Positions 44,007-54,864 of a stretch of DNA of 64,000 nt are shown here, piece after piece. The DNA lies in NCBI GenBank assembly GCA_022376925.1, contig JAIOJX010000002.1, positions 37,906,501-37,970,500 on the forward strand, in the 5' to 3' direction. The notes under the pieces are model-generated. The model was given only the letters and a program-made list of their open reading frames with translations, did not search any database and was not told the origin of the DNA. Origin of the DNA: Tragulus kanchil. Its lineage: Eukaryota > Chordata > Mammalia > Artiodactyla > Tragulidae. The first letter of the stretch is position 1. The number at the start of each line of letters is the position of its first letter. Position numbers and translations under genes: made by a program.

Positions 44007-44105
44007 GAAATCAATGTGACTGTTATCCCCAGGCCAGGTCTTGGAGCTTCCGTCCAGCCTCCTCAGAAGGCAGACTCACACATGCAATGGAAGAACAATC
44101 AATAA
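44007..44105 (+). CDS. candidate terminal coding exon (unidentified gene)
   Basis: Seen: a very strong acceptor-like tract (CAGTTTCTTTTTTTGTGCAG) ends at 44006. From 44007 a frame of 32 codons runs to TAA at 44103-44105, starting EINVTVIPRPGLGASVQPPQ and ending KADSHMQWKNNQ. An internal AGGCCAG|GT at 44037 could alternatively act as a donor for a 31-bp micro-exon. I do not recognise the protein. It lies just beyond duplication 13, so it occurs once. Chance open frames next to pyrimidine tracts are common, so this stays weak. Confidence 0.2.
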   Translation, partial: EINVTVIPRPGLGASVQPPQKADSHMQWKNNQ

Positions 44106-44330
44106 CACCTGCAGAATTCCTGTGAGCCCCCCACACAGAGCAGCTGCTGGTAGAGCTGGTATTCACACGTGGGTCTCCCAATGAGAAGATATTCCATATT
44201 GCTGATTATTAGAGAAATACAAGTTTTAACTTCAGGAATTTCCCCTCCCATTTTAGACTCTCCTCTCTCTCTCCCTACTCATATGTGTCACATTACTGTA
44301 TGTAGCACAGATAGTGGAAATTCTCTGTAT

Positions 44331-44512
44331 GACTCCGGGACCTCCGAGGAGCTCAAGCCTGAGCCCTGTGACAACCCAGAGCGGAGGGATGGGCGGGAGG
44401 TAGGGGAACATGTGTATAACTATGGCTGTTCCATGTCAGAGACTAACACAATATTGCAAAGCAATTATCCTCCAATTAAAAATAAATTTGAATTAAAAAA
44501 CTTTTTAAAAAT
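44331..44512 (+). mobile_element. artiodactyl L1 3' UTR end
   Basis: GAGGAGCTCAAGCCTGAGCC, GGGATGGGCGGGAGG, TATGGCTGTTCCATGTCAG and ATTGCAAAGCAATTATCCTC, followed by AATTAAAAATAAATTTG. Confidence 0.75.
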
Positions 44513-45479
44513 CCTGTCGTTATTCACAAGCTGATTAATGGCAGAGTTCACAGTCAAATGTTTGTGTTGAAGTAGCAGGACACCTGAGTCAGCAGACGTT
44601 CACCTAGTGGGTTTGCCTGTTTGTACAATCAGTAAATCTTGACTACACTCTACTCCCTGCGATGACTCAGTACTCACAGAGGAACTCTCCTTTGTACCAG
44701 ATGGAAAGACGAACTCTGACAAACAAAAATACTGCAGCTAATTCTTCATTAGGCTCAAAATCGACCATCGGATCAGGAGCACTGGAACGTTTTCCTACAC
44801 TCTCCTGACAAACGTCCTAACAACATGGCTTTATTTTTATTTCCAGAGTGGGCCTTCCTCTCATCAGGTAGCTTACATTTGAATGAAACACAAAAATAAA
44901 TCACAAAGCCAAAGAGAAATGCTGCTGCTACCTTTAGAAATTTGATGTATCTTTCCCCCAACAGTGAGAAAGCTCAGCCAACTCTTTTTTCACCTGAAGT
45001 TCTCATCACTATTAGCTCTTATCTGAGAGAAGAGCAAATGTCTGACTTAATCCTGCAAAAAAAGCACAACTGCCTGCATTTAAGCCACCCACGTCTAGTC
45101 ATTTGTGTGTCGGGCCTCCAAGTGCTAAGTCCCTGGGGAACAGCATCGCAAGCAACCGGAAGCACTCTGGAGTGAGCACGTGTGGCTTCGTGATGAAGGC
45201 TTGGTCACATAAGTGGTGAGGTTGAGAAGGAGGGCTGCCCCCAGTCCTCCACCCTGGTTCACTCTGCTGGCTTTTGAGGAGATGGCCCCATCAGAAAATA
45301 AATGCTCCTCTTAGAAACGTGACAGTTGGGCTGAAATGATATGTGGCCTACTAAACCATATCACTGGGTACCTTTATCACTTCTGATGCACCAAAATGTA
45401 GCAGAAAACAGCATGACAGGTTCACCTCAACAGCACCTGGCTCACTGAAGAAGGGAGCAGTAATCAAGATGGAAGAAGC
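44513..45479. other. no recognised feature
   Basis: Single-copy, with short open frames only. Confidence 0.45.
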
Positions 45480-45676
45480 ATTGCTCTGAACAAAGCTAGT
45501 AGAGGTGACAGAATTATAGCTGAGCTATTTCAGATCCTACAAGATGATGCTTTTAAAGTGCTGCACTCAATATGCCAGCAAATTTGGGAAACTCATCTGT
45601 GGCCACAGAATTGAAAATGTCAGTTTTAATTCTAGTCCCAAAGAAGGGAAATGCCAAAGAATGTTCAAACTTCAGT
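45480..45676 (+). mobile_element. BovB (RTE) reverse transcriptase fragment
   Basis: GAACAAAGCTAGTAGAGGTG, GCTGCACTCAATATGCCAGC, AATTTGGGAAACTCATCTG and CAAAGAAGGGAAATGCCAAAG follow the BovB RT coding region. Frame broken by stops. Confidence 0.88.
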
Positions 45677-45681
45677 AGTCA
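45668..45681 (+). repeat. target-site duplication, left copy
   Basis: AACTTCAGTAGTCA, repeated exactly at 46028-46041 on the other side of the CHR SINE. Confidence 0.85.
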
Positions 45682-46027
45682 GGCTTCCCTGGTAGTTCAG
45701 TGGTAAAGAGTTTGCCTGCCAATGCAGGAGACACTAATTCAATCCCTGATCCAGGAAGATTCCACATGCTGCGGAGCAACTAAGCTCATGAGCCACAAAT
45801 ATGGAGCCTATGCTCTAGAGCCTCTGAGCCGCAACTGTTGAGCCCGTGTGCCCTAGAGCCCGAGTTCCACGAGAGAAGTCACTGCAACAAGAAGCCTGCT
45901 CACTTCAACTGGCGAGGAGCCCCTCCTTCCTTCAACTAGAGAAGAGCCTGTGGCAGCAGTGAAAACCTAGAATAGCTAAAAATAAAATAAATAAATAAAC
46001 ATAGAACATACCTTAAAAAAAAAAAAA
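45682..46027 (+). mobile_element. CHR-2-like tRNA-Glu SINE inserted in BovB
   Basis: GGCTTCCCTGGTAGTTCAGT head, GGAGCAACTAAGCTCATGAG, successive CHR blocks (CTCTAGAGCC, CGAGTTCCACGAGAG) and an A-rich tail (AAATAAATAAATA ... A14). Flanked by a perfect 14-bp target-site duplication. Confidence 0.93.
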
Positions 46028-46455
46028 AACTTCAGTAGTCATATACAGGTGTGAGAGTTGGACCATAAAGAAGGCTGAGCACTGAAGAACTGATGCTTTC
46101 AAACTGTGGTTCTGAGAAGGCTCTTGAGAGTTCTCGAGATCAAAGCAAGGAGATCAAACCAGTCAATCCTAAAGAAAGTCAACCCTGAATATTCATTGGA
46201 AGGACTGATGCTGGCACTCCAATAGTTTGACTACCTGATGCAAAGAGCTGACTCATTAGAAAATACCTTGATCCTGGGAAAGATTGAAGGCAGGAGGAAA
46301 AGTGGGCAACAGAGGATGAGATGGTTAGATAGCATCACTGACTCAGAAGAGATGAGACTGAGCAAACTCAGAGACAGTGAAGGACAGGGAAGCCTGGAGT
46401 GCTGCAGTCCATGGGGTCGCAGAGAGTCAGGTACGACTGAGCAACTGAACAACAA
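46028..46455 (+). mobile_element. BovB (RTE) LINE, C-terminal and 3' end
   Basis: TGAGAGTTGGACCATAAAGA, TTTCAAACTGTGGTTCTGAG, CTACCTGATGCAAAGAGCTG, GATTGAAGGCAGGAGGAAAA and TCGCAGAGAGTCAGGTACGA are in BovB order. Between this and 45676 the middle of the RT is missing. Confidence 0.9.
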
Positions 46456-47041
46456 CAAATCAAGATGGAAACAAGATAAGTGGTTTCCAGCAAGTACAGC
46501 TGCTGAAAACGTCCACAGTTGAGCATTATTTGGAATTTACAGACAGTGGTGGAGATGGGCGTGGTGTAGACTCAGCATCTTAGAGCATCTTAGACACGTG
46601 AAAGAAGAGCCTATCCTGGGCCCGACATCCCACAAACATATCTGTACTTCACATTTTCCAGACTCTATGGAGACACCTCTCCATGTGGCTTGCCTGTGTT
46701 CTCTAGACAAACCAAGCCCTTGAATTGCCTGCTGGAATTGATGTTCTTTGGTATATGGTGAGTGCTGAAACAACAGGGTAGTGCAGGTAAGAGAAAAGAA
46801 AAATGAATTAACCTACAAGCAGTTTTTGCAGAATACACGTACGCTATAGGTTCTTGAATAGTAGAGCCTTTTTCCCAATAAATACTGAATGTCCTCTTCT
46901 CCATGTTTGAATTTCGTGGTTCTTGAGACACTCATGGAACAGCATAGCATCACACGAGTTGCTCATGGAGAACGTGTGAAATGTTAAATGTCACTGTGCA
47001 ATGAAATGTGTATTATTATATATATTTTGTAGATGTGCATG
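46456..47041. other. no recognised feature
   Basis: Single-copy. Two overlapping minus-strand open frames of 78-88 codons, not recognised. Confidence 0.45.
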
Positions 47042-47115
47042 TGGGCTTCCCTTGGGGGTCAGTAGTAAAGAATCTGCCTGCAACGTGGGAGGCTTTATCC
47101 CTGTCAGGAATATAT
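47042..47115 (+). mobile_element. Bov-tA SINE head fragment
   Basis: GGGCTTCCCTTGGGGGTCAG, AAAGAATCTGCCTGCAACG, then lost after TATCCCTGTCAGGAA. Confidence 0.75.
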
Positions 47116-47530
47116 ATGTAGGTGTAGCTGGTAACATGAGCAAAGTGTCAGGGCCATTCCTACTTAACTGTATGGATCCAATTATTGTCTATAGCAGAGG
47201 TGAAAACAGCATGTTGTGATGGTAAGTTCTATAACACAATTAAAATATTTTGTAGCATTTTATAAAATAATGACAGCTTGTCATACATGATCCATTATAA
47301 CATTTGAATATAAAAATGATCTCTGAATCTAAGCGGTGCTTTAAAATTTTCACTAATAATACCAGCTGGTACTTCCTTATTAGAATAAAGATTGTACAAC
47401 TAGAAATAAATTTTAGAAACTAAAAATGATAATATTCAAGAAAAATTAATTTGATATTAATACTTTAGAATAAAAATATGGTGAAGGTATAGATTACAGC
47501 AACACATTTAGTGATTTTATTGAAATGATC
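47116..47530. other. AT-rich, no recognised feature
   Basis: Very AT-rich, single-copy. Nothing recognised. Confidence 0.5.
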
Positions 47531-47924
47531 AAAAATAATATTTTGGAATAGTATATAACAATTTGTGAGTTACAGACACTTCAGTTTTATTGCTTAGTAA
47601 ATGCTACTGATGCACAGCCTAATAGATAAACTTGGTGTTATAATTAAACTCAGTTATCACTGATATCTTGAAGACTTTTATAAAAGCAATATAAATAATA
47701 CTTTATATAAACACCATAAGAGTATTTACCCGCTTTTTGATTTTGACACTTTAAAGTTGTATTTATCAGGTAGGAAGATAAACACAGTAGAACATATTTC
47801 ACTAAACAGTCTATAAGATTGATTTATGACTTTCAAATATCTAGACATGATACATGGGCCTCCATCTGTCTTCTTGTGTCAGACTCAGGAACGTTTCTGA
47901 AGATGCATGTGTAAAAACATTTGT

Positions 47925-48134
47925 GCTAAGTCACTTCAGTCGTGACTTTCTGCGACCCCATGTACTGTAGCCCTCCAGCCTCCTGTGTCCATGGGATTCT
48001 CCAGGCAAGAATACTGGAGTGGGTTGCCTTGCCCTCCTCCAGCAGATCTTCTGGACCCAGGGATCAAATCCTTGTCTCTTACATCTCCTGCATTGGCAGG
48101 TGGGTTCTTTACCACTAGTGCTACCTAGGAAGAC
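47925..48134 (-). mobile_element. Bov-tA SINE, copy 1
   Basis: GTGCTAAGTCACTTCAGTCG, CAAGAATACTGGAGTGGGTT, closing GCTACCTAGGAAGAC. Confidence 0.9.
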
Positions 48135-49014
48135 TCTGTAAGGATATATATACCCTTACAAACAGTCATCACATTGTGTATCCAGGGGTCATTGTTCTGG
48201 TCCATTAGCATTGTGGATTTATGGCTGATGTAGAACAAATGCTTGATGTCTGAGAGAAGCACATAAGTGAGCCACCATCCTCTGAAGGATAAATCCACAG
48301 CTCACACTGACCCCCATGGACACCAAGAGAATGTACTCAGGGGCGGATGTGGACATCAGTCCTGGAAGGCAGTCTTTCTTCCCAGCACTGCTCAGTAATC
48401 CAACTTGACTTTTATCTGCCTTCTCCAAGTGCTGTCAGCCTTGGCTATTCAGGGGCAGCCGATCAAATCTAGTCCTTTGGTATAAACAGTTACACAAATG
48501 TTCCATGACAATACTGTAGCTTACATAGTTTTGCTTAAAAGACAATTTATGTTTTCTGTTGTCCGATTGGATTAATTTTGTTCTTTCCTTCCTAGTTTAG
48601 TTACTGGATGTTGATGTATCAAAAATAATATTTTGGAATAGTATATAACAATTTGTGAGTTACAGACACTTCAGTTTTATTGCTTAGTAAATGCTACTGA
48701 TCCACAGCCTAATAGATAAACTTGGTGTTATAATTAAACTCAGTTATCACTGATATCTTGAAGACTTTTATAAAAGCAATATAAATAATACTTTATATAA
48801 ACACCATAAGAGTATTTACCCGCTTTTTGATTTTGACACTTTAAAGTTGTATTTATCAGGTAGGAAGATAAACACAGTAGAACATATTTCACTAAACAGT
48901 CTATAAGATTGATTTATGACTTTCAAATATCTAGACATGATACATGGGCCTCCATCTGTCTTCTTGTGTCAGACTCAGGAACGTTTCTGAAGATGCATGT
49001 GTAAAAACATTTGT

Positions 49015-49224
49015 GCTAAGTCACTTCAGTCGTGACTTTCTGCGACCCCATATACTGTAGCCCTCCAGCCTCCTGTGTCCATGGGATTCTCCAGGCAAGA
49101 ATACTGGAGTGGGTTGCCTTGCCCTCCTCCAGCAGATCTTCTGGACCCAGGGATCAAATCCTTGTCTCTTACATCTCCTGCATTGGCAGGTGGGTTCTTT
49201 ACCACTAGTGCTACCTAGGAAGAC
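49015..49224 (-). mobile_element. Bov-tA SINE, copy 2
   Basis: Second copy of 47925-48134 in duplication 14. Confidence 0.9.
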
Positions 49225-49399
49225 TCTGTAAGGATATATATACCCTTACAAACAGTCATCACATTGTGTATCCAGGGGTCATTGTTCTGGTCCATTAGCA
49301 TTGTGGATTTATGGCTGATGTAGAACAAATGCTTGATGTCTGAGAGAAGCACATAAGTGAGCCACCATCCTCTGAAGGATAAATCCACAGCTCACACTG

Positions 49400-51577
49400 A
49401 CCCCCATGAACACCAAGAGAATGTACTCAGGGGCGGATGTGGACATCAGTCCTGGAAGGCAGTCTTTCTTCCCAGCACTGCTCAGTAATCCAACTTGACT
49501 TTTATCTGCCTTCTCCAAGTGCTGTCAGCCTTGGCTATTCAGGGGCAGCCGATCAAATCTAGTCCTTTGGTATAAACAGTTACACAAATGTTCCATGACA
49601 ATACTGTAGCTTACATAGTTTTGCTTAAAAGACAATTTATGTTTTCTGTTGTCCGATTGGATTAATTTTGTTCTTTCCCTTCCTAGTTTAGTTACTGGAT
49701 GTTGATGTATCTCTGAAATTTGCAAGAAAAGTAAAATTGTCTTGAAAAATTATTGCAGGATGTTATAACAGTCAATGATTTGTTTCTATCTTGACATCTC
49801 AAAAACAATTAATGTGTCCAATCTTTACTGAAGTAATATAAATCAAATTGATCTGTAACCACTTATTTGGAAAACAGTCAAAAATAGCTGACTGTTTCAC
49901 AGCAGGGCTCTCAGAAATGGCAGGCTCTAAGAACGACAGGGAATAGAAACGACTTTAGATTTTATCTTTGCATCTCTGCCTCCAAATCAACATGAAGCAT
50001 TCCACTATGTACGGTTCCTGAGGTTCAGTCATTTTCTGGAAAATGTGGAAGATAAGGGTGGTGATTTTGTTCCACATGGAGTTAGTCACTGGTTGTTCCT
50101 ATTGTCCTGCTTGCTATCTATGCCGTGATGACTTGAGAAACAAGAAGTAGAAAAGCAAGTGACCCTCTTGTGCATCTGGCGAACCACTGGACCGAACTGT
50201 CTAGAATCTACCGTTCTGGAGAGAGAAAAGCTCATTGCTGAGAAGTTTGATTTCTCCAGGTGAAAGGACCTTTGGCTTTGCACTGTTCATCACCAAGCCA
50301 AGTATCTTCAAAAATACTAAGCACTGAGGGTATTCTGGTAAATACAGCCTAAGATACCCAGGAAGAGATTCACATTTTAAATGCCCTGTGACATGCAGTT
50401 CAATTATCAAGGGTGCACGGCCTGTGGAGTCATTCTGAACTTTCTAGAAGAGGAAATTGTTTTGCCAATTTGGGGCCCATGGGGGGGGGAAAATCCTTTA
50501 TCAACCCCCATGAACACCAAGAGAATGTACTCAGGGGCGGATGTGGACATCAGTCCTGGAAGGCAGTCTTTCTTCCCAGCACTGCTCAGTAATCCAACTT
50601 GACTTTTATCTGCCTTCTCCAAGTGCTGTCAGCCTTGGCTATTCAGAGGCAGCCGATCAAATCTAGTCCTTTGGTATAAACAGTTACACAAATGTTCCAT
50701 GACAATACTGTAGCTTACATAGTTTTGCTTAAAAGACAATTTATGTTTTCTGTTGTCCGATTGGATTAATTTTGTTCTTTCCCTTCCTAGTTTAGTTACT
50801 GGATGTTGATGTATCTCTGAAATTTGCAAGAAAAGTAAAATTGTCTTGAAAAATTATTGCAGGATGTTATAACAGTCAATGATTTGTTTCTATCTTGACA
50901 TCTCAAAAACAATTAATGTGTCCAATCTTTACTGAAGTAATATAAATCAAATTGATCTGTAACCACTTATTTGGAAAACAGTCAAAAATAGCTGACTGTT
51001 TCACAGCAGGGCTCTCAGAAATGGCAGGCTCTAAGAACGACAGGGAATAGAAACGACTTTAGATTTTATCTTTGCATCTCTGCCTCCAAATCAACATGAA
51101 GCATTCCACTATGTACGGTTCCTGAGGTTCAGTCATTTTCTGGAAAATGTGGAAGATAAGGGCGGTGATTTTGTTCCACATGGAGTTAGTCACTGGTTGT
51201 TCCTATTGTCCTGCTTGCTATCTATGCCGTGATGACTTGAGAAACAAGAAGTAGAAAAGCAAGTGACCCTCTTGTGCATCTGTCGAACCACTGGACCGAA
51301 CTGTCTAGAATCTACCGTTCTGGAGAGAGAAAAGCTCATTGCTGAGAAGTTTGATTTCTCCAGGTGAAAGGACCTTTGGCTTTGCACTGTTCATCACCAA
51401 GCCAAGTGTCTTCAAAAATACTAAGCACTGAGGGTATTCTGGTAAATACAGCCTAAGATACCCGGGAAGAGATTCACATTTTAAATGCCCTGTGACCTGC
51501 AGTTCAATTATCAAGGGTGCACGGCCTGTGGAGTCATTCTGAACTTTCTAGAAGAGGAAATTGTTTTTGCCAATTTG
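49400..51577 (+). repeat. tandem duplication 15 (49400-50472 / 50504-51577)
   Basis: Direct copies of about 1.07 kb with the longest filler, about 31 bases with a G9 run. The filler end (AAAATCCTTTATCA) aligns with AAAATCCCACACTTAGCA of the true continuation. Differences: AGGGGCAGCC/AGAGGCAGCC, CTGGCGAACC/CTGTCGAACC. No interspersed repeat recognised inside. Confidence 0.97.
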
Positions 51578-51692
51578 CCAGAGGTCTTAAAAATCCCACA
51601 CTTAGCAGCACAGGAAGGGGAGGCTTGGAAGAATTAATACGTAAATAAGCCATCAAAATGTTAACATGAACAACCTTTTCCTGTCTACTCAG

Positions 51693-51853
51693 AGGCGGGA
51701 GCATTGGAGCAGGAGACCCTGCTGGCCGCCTGGCTCAGGTGGGGTGGTGCTGGCCTCTCCAGCCAGGAGGAGGTGTTTCAAGAGGAGTTGGACACAAGAA
51801 AAGCACACGATCCTACTTACGTCCAAACCTCCAAGCCCGGTGACATAAATTAA
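51693..51853 (+). CDS. candidate terminal coding exon, copy 1 (unidentified gene)
   Basis: Seen: a pyrimidine-rich tract (CCTTTTCCTGTCTACTCAG) ends at 51692. From 51693, two bases complete a codon, then 52 codons run to TAA at 51851-51853. The peptide starts GALEQETLLAAWLR soon after the border, passes SQEEVFQEELDTRKAHDPTY, and ends QTSKPGDIN. Codon third positions favour G/C and composition is acidic and protein-like. I do not recognise the family. The same frame is intact in the second copy. There is no nearby AATAAA, and it abuts a SINE. An alternative donor at CTCAG|GTGGGG would give a 46-bp exon. Confidence 0.3.
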
Positions 51854-51884
51854 TTAGTGTAACGTAAGTAAACTTGCCTGTGAG

Positions 51885-52098
51885 CTAAATTGCTTCAGTC
51901 GTGTTTGACTCTTTGCTATTCTATGGACTGTAGCTCTCCAGCCTCCTCTGTCCGTGGGATTCTCCAGGCAAGAAGACCAGAGTGGGTTGCCTTGCCCTCC
52001 TCCAGGGAATCTTCATGATCCAGGGATTGAACTAGCATCTCTTTTGTCTCCTTCATTGGTAGGCAAGTTCTCTACCATTAGCACCACCTGGGAAGTTC
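51885..52098 (-). mobile_element. Bov-tA SINE, copy 1
   Basis: AAATTGCTTCAGTCGTGTTT, GCAAGAAGACCAGAGTGGG, closing CACCACCTGGGAAGTTC. Confidence 0.9.
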
Positions 52099-52835
52099 AG
52101 ATAAACTTGGGATGCACTCAGTTAGCAGGTGGACCTATGAAATTTTCTTGGCCAAGAAAACTGCTGAAGGAGAAATTCATGAAGCGTGTAAGCAAACTCT
52201 TATTGTATTTTATGGTGGAATATTTGTGCTTCAACTTGTCATTCCTGGCTGGGCATACATCTCTCCTAAGGATGAGTATAACATTCTTGAGACCTCTCCC
52301 TAATGTTCGGTAGCTTCATTACACCCAAACCAAAGATGCTATTTATGTTGTTCAGCACAGAATGAATGTATTTATTATACAATACTTGGGAAAAACCTGG
52401 AAATTTTTACCCTCTTGTGCATCTGTCGAACCACTGGACCGAACTGTCTAGAATCTACCGTTCGGGAGAGAGAAAAGCTCATTGCTGAGAAGTTTGATTT
52501 CTCCAGGTGAAAGGACCTTTGGCTTTGCACTGTTCATCACCAAGCCAAGTATCTTCAAAAATACTAAGCACTGAGGGTATTCTGGTAAATACAGCCTAAG
52601 ATACCCAGGAAGAGATTCACATTTTAAATGCCCTGTGACATGCAGTTCAATTATCAAGGGTGCACGGCCTGTGGAGTCATTCTGAACTTTCTAGAAGAGG
52701 AAATTGTTTTTGCCAATTTGCCAGAGGTCTTAAAAATCCCACACTTAGCAGCACAGGAAGGGGAGGCTTGGAAGAATTAATACGTAAATAACCCATCAAA
52801 ATGTTAACATGAACAACCTTTTCCTGTCTACTCAG

Positions 52836-52996
52836 AGGCGGGAGCATTGGAGCAGGAGACCCTGCTGGCCGCCTGGCTCAGGTGGGGTGGTGCTGGCCTC
52901 TCCAGCCAGGAGGAGGTGTTTCAAGAGGAGTTGGACACAAGAAAAGCACACGATCCTACTTACGTCCAAACCTCCAAGCCCGGTGACATAAACTAA
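52836..52996 (+). CDS. candidate terminal coding exon, copy 2
   Basis: Second copy of 51693-51853. The frame, stop and acceptor tract are preserved. The only change I see in the frame is AAT to AAC in the last codon, which is synonymous (Asn). Confidence 0.3.
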
Positions 52997-53027
52997 TTAG
53001 TGTAACGTAAGTAAACTTGCCTGTGAG

Positions 53028-53241
53028 CTAAATTGCTTCAGTCGTGTTTGACTCTTTGCTATTCTATGGACTGTAGCTCTCCAGCCTCCTCTGTCCGTGG
53101 GATTCTCCAGGCAAGAAGACCAGAGTGGGTTGCCTTGCCCTCCTCCAGGGAATCTTCATGATCCAGGGATTGAACTAGCATCTCTTTTGTCTCCTTCATT
53201 GGTAGGCAAGTTCTCTACCATTAGCACCACCTGGGAAGTTC
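53028..53241 (-). mobile_element. Bov-tA SINE, copy 2
   Basis: Second copy of 51885-52098 in duplication 16. Confidence 0.9.
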
Positions 53242-53778
53242 AGATAAACTTGGGATGCACTCAGTTAGCAGGTGGACCTATGAAATTTTCTTGGCCAAGA
53301 AAACTGCTGAAGGAGAAATTCATGAAGCGTGTAAGCAAACTCTTATTGTATTTTATGGTGGAATATTTGTGCTTCAACTTGTCATTCCTGGCTGGGCATA
53401 CATCTCTCCTAAGGATGAGTATAACATTCTTGAGACCTCTCCCTAATGTTCGGTAGCTTCATTACACCCAAACTAAAGATGCTATTTATGTTGTTCAGCA
53501 CAGAATGAATGCATTTATTATACAATACTTTGGAGGAGTCAAAAGATGTCCATGTGATTTAAATTTTCTTTCCCTATGTAATTAAAAATCAAATTTCTTA
53601 TCATATTCTTTATCCGATATTCAAACTTTATTACTATAAAATATATTCACACTATCTTCTATAATAATAGCACATAAGATAGCCTTATGATAGAGTTATC
53701 TGCTTTAAAAGCTAGTCTTAGACACTTTAAGTAGCTATTAAAACAGAAGTGTGAAATAATGAATACTTTGGGGGAGGC

Positions 53779-53899
53779 TTTGTTTTGTCTTTGGCCATAC
53801 TGTGCAGCATTCAGGATCTAGTTCCCTGACCAGGGATCAAACCCATGCCCCCCACATGGACAACATGGAATCTTAACCACTGGGCTGTCAGGATGGCCC
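53779..53899 (-). mobile_element. CHR-type SINE, copy 1
   Basis: TTTTGTCTTTGGCCATACTG, CTGACCAGGGATCAAACCC, GAATCTTAACCACTGGGC. Short and diverged. Confidence 0.75.
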
Positions 53900-53925
53900 C
53901 TGTAATGGATACGAGAGTGCCTATA

Positions 53926-54069
53926 ATGAGGACGAGATGGTTGGGTGGCATCATTGACTCAATGGACATGAATCCGAGCAAACTCCGGGAGATACTGGAG
54001 CTCAGGGGAGCCTTGCATGTTGCAGTCCACAGGGTCACAAAGAGCTAGACACGACTCAGTGACTGAACA
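53926..54069 (+). mobile_element. BovB LINE 3' end, copy 1
   Basis: GACGAGATGGTTGGGTGGCA, ATGGACATGAATCCGAGCAA, CACAAAGAGCTAGACACGAC. Confidence 0.85.
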
Positions 54070-54088
54070 GCTACTACTAATTAAAAAT

Positions 54089-54327
54089 GATGAGTGTCCT
54101 TATCAGGAGAGGAGACTCGGACAGAAACATTCAGGAAGTGAGATCCTGGGAGGACACAGGAAGAAGGCAGCCATCTGCTGGCCAAGGAGAGAGGCTTCCA
54201 AAGGGTCAATCCTGCTGACACCTTCATCTCTGACTTCCAGCCTCCAGAACTCTTAGAAAATAGACTTCTGTTGTTGAGGCCCCCAGTCTGCAGTGTTTTG
54301 TTATCACAGCCCAAGCAGACTAATATA
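54089..54327 (+). mobile_element. MaLR (MST/MLT1-type) LTR 3' part, copy 1
   Basis: GTGTCCTTATCAGGAGAGG, GGACACAGGAAGAAGGCAG, ACTTCCAGCCTCCAGAACTC and TTTTGTTATCACAGCCCAAG are in MaLR LTR order, ending GCAGACTAATATA. It is ancient and has no internal coding part. Confidence 0.8.
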
Positions 54328-54864
54328 GCACTAGACATACTGTGAGCCCTGGGCAGACTTATTATTTTTCATATTGCTGGATTGATGACTCTGATATTCA
54401 TCATCTTTTCATCTTATCTGTGTCTAGTTTATATGAACCTGAATGTGTTCAATGCCCTCATTTTAGTTTGATGAAATTCTTATGCAGGAACACAGTAAGG
54501 ATGAGTATAACATTCTTGAGACCTCTCCCTAATGTTCGGTAGCTTCATTACACCCAAACTAAAGATGCTATTTATGTTGTTCAGCACAGAATGAATGCAT
54601 TTATTATACAATACTTTGGAGGAGTCAAAAGATGTCCATGTGATTTAAATTTTCTTTCCCTATGTAATTAAAAATCAAATTTCTTATCATATTCTTTATC
54701 CGATATTCAAACTTTATTACTATAAAATATATTCACACTATCTTCTATAATAATAGCACATAAGATAGCCTTATGATAGAGTTATCTGCTTTAAAAGCTA
54801 GTCTTAGACACTTTAAGTAGCTATTAAAACAGAAGTGTGAAATAATGAATACTTTGGGGGAGGC

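Larger units (their letters stand above)
47531..49711 (+). repeat. tandem duplication 14 (47531-48620 / 48621-49711)
   Basis: Direct copies of 1.09 kb with a 3-bp ATC microhomology and no filler. Few differences: ATGCACAGCC/ATCCACAGCC, CATGTACTG/CATATACTG, ATGGACACC/ATGAACACC, one C in a C-run near 49678. Each unit has one reverse Bov-tA. Confidence 0.98.
51266..53533 (+). repeat. tandem duplication 16 (51266-52389 / 52409-53533)
   Basis: Direct copies of about 1.12 kb with 19 bases of filler. Each unit has a candidate exon and a reverse Bov-tA. In the strip present three times the outer copies share CAAGTATCTT, ACCCAGGAAG and TGACATGCAG, while the middle has CAAGTGTCTT, ACCCGGGAAG and TGACCTGCAG. 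Confidence 0.98.

Noticed and set aside
45670..46455. BovB as a working reverse transcriptase gene
   Set aside because: The frame has stops, the middle of the RT is missing, and a SINE splits it.
48316..48408. Short open peptide before a stop (TKRMYSGADVDISPGRQSFF), present three times
   Set aside because: The upstream acceptor context is poor and the peptide is not recognised; kept out of the candidate exon list.
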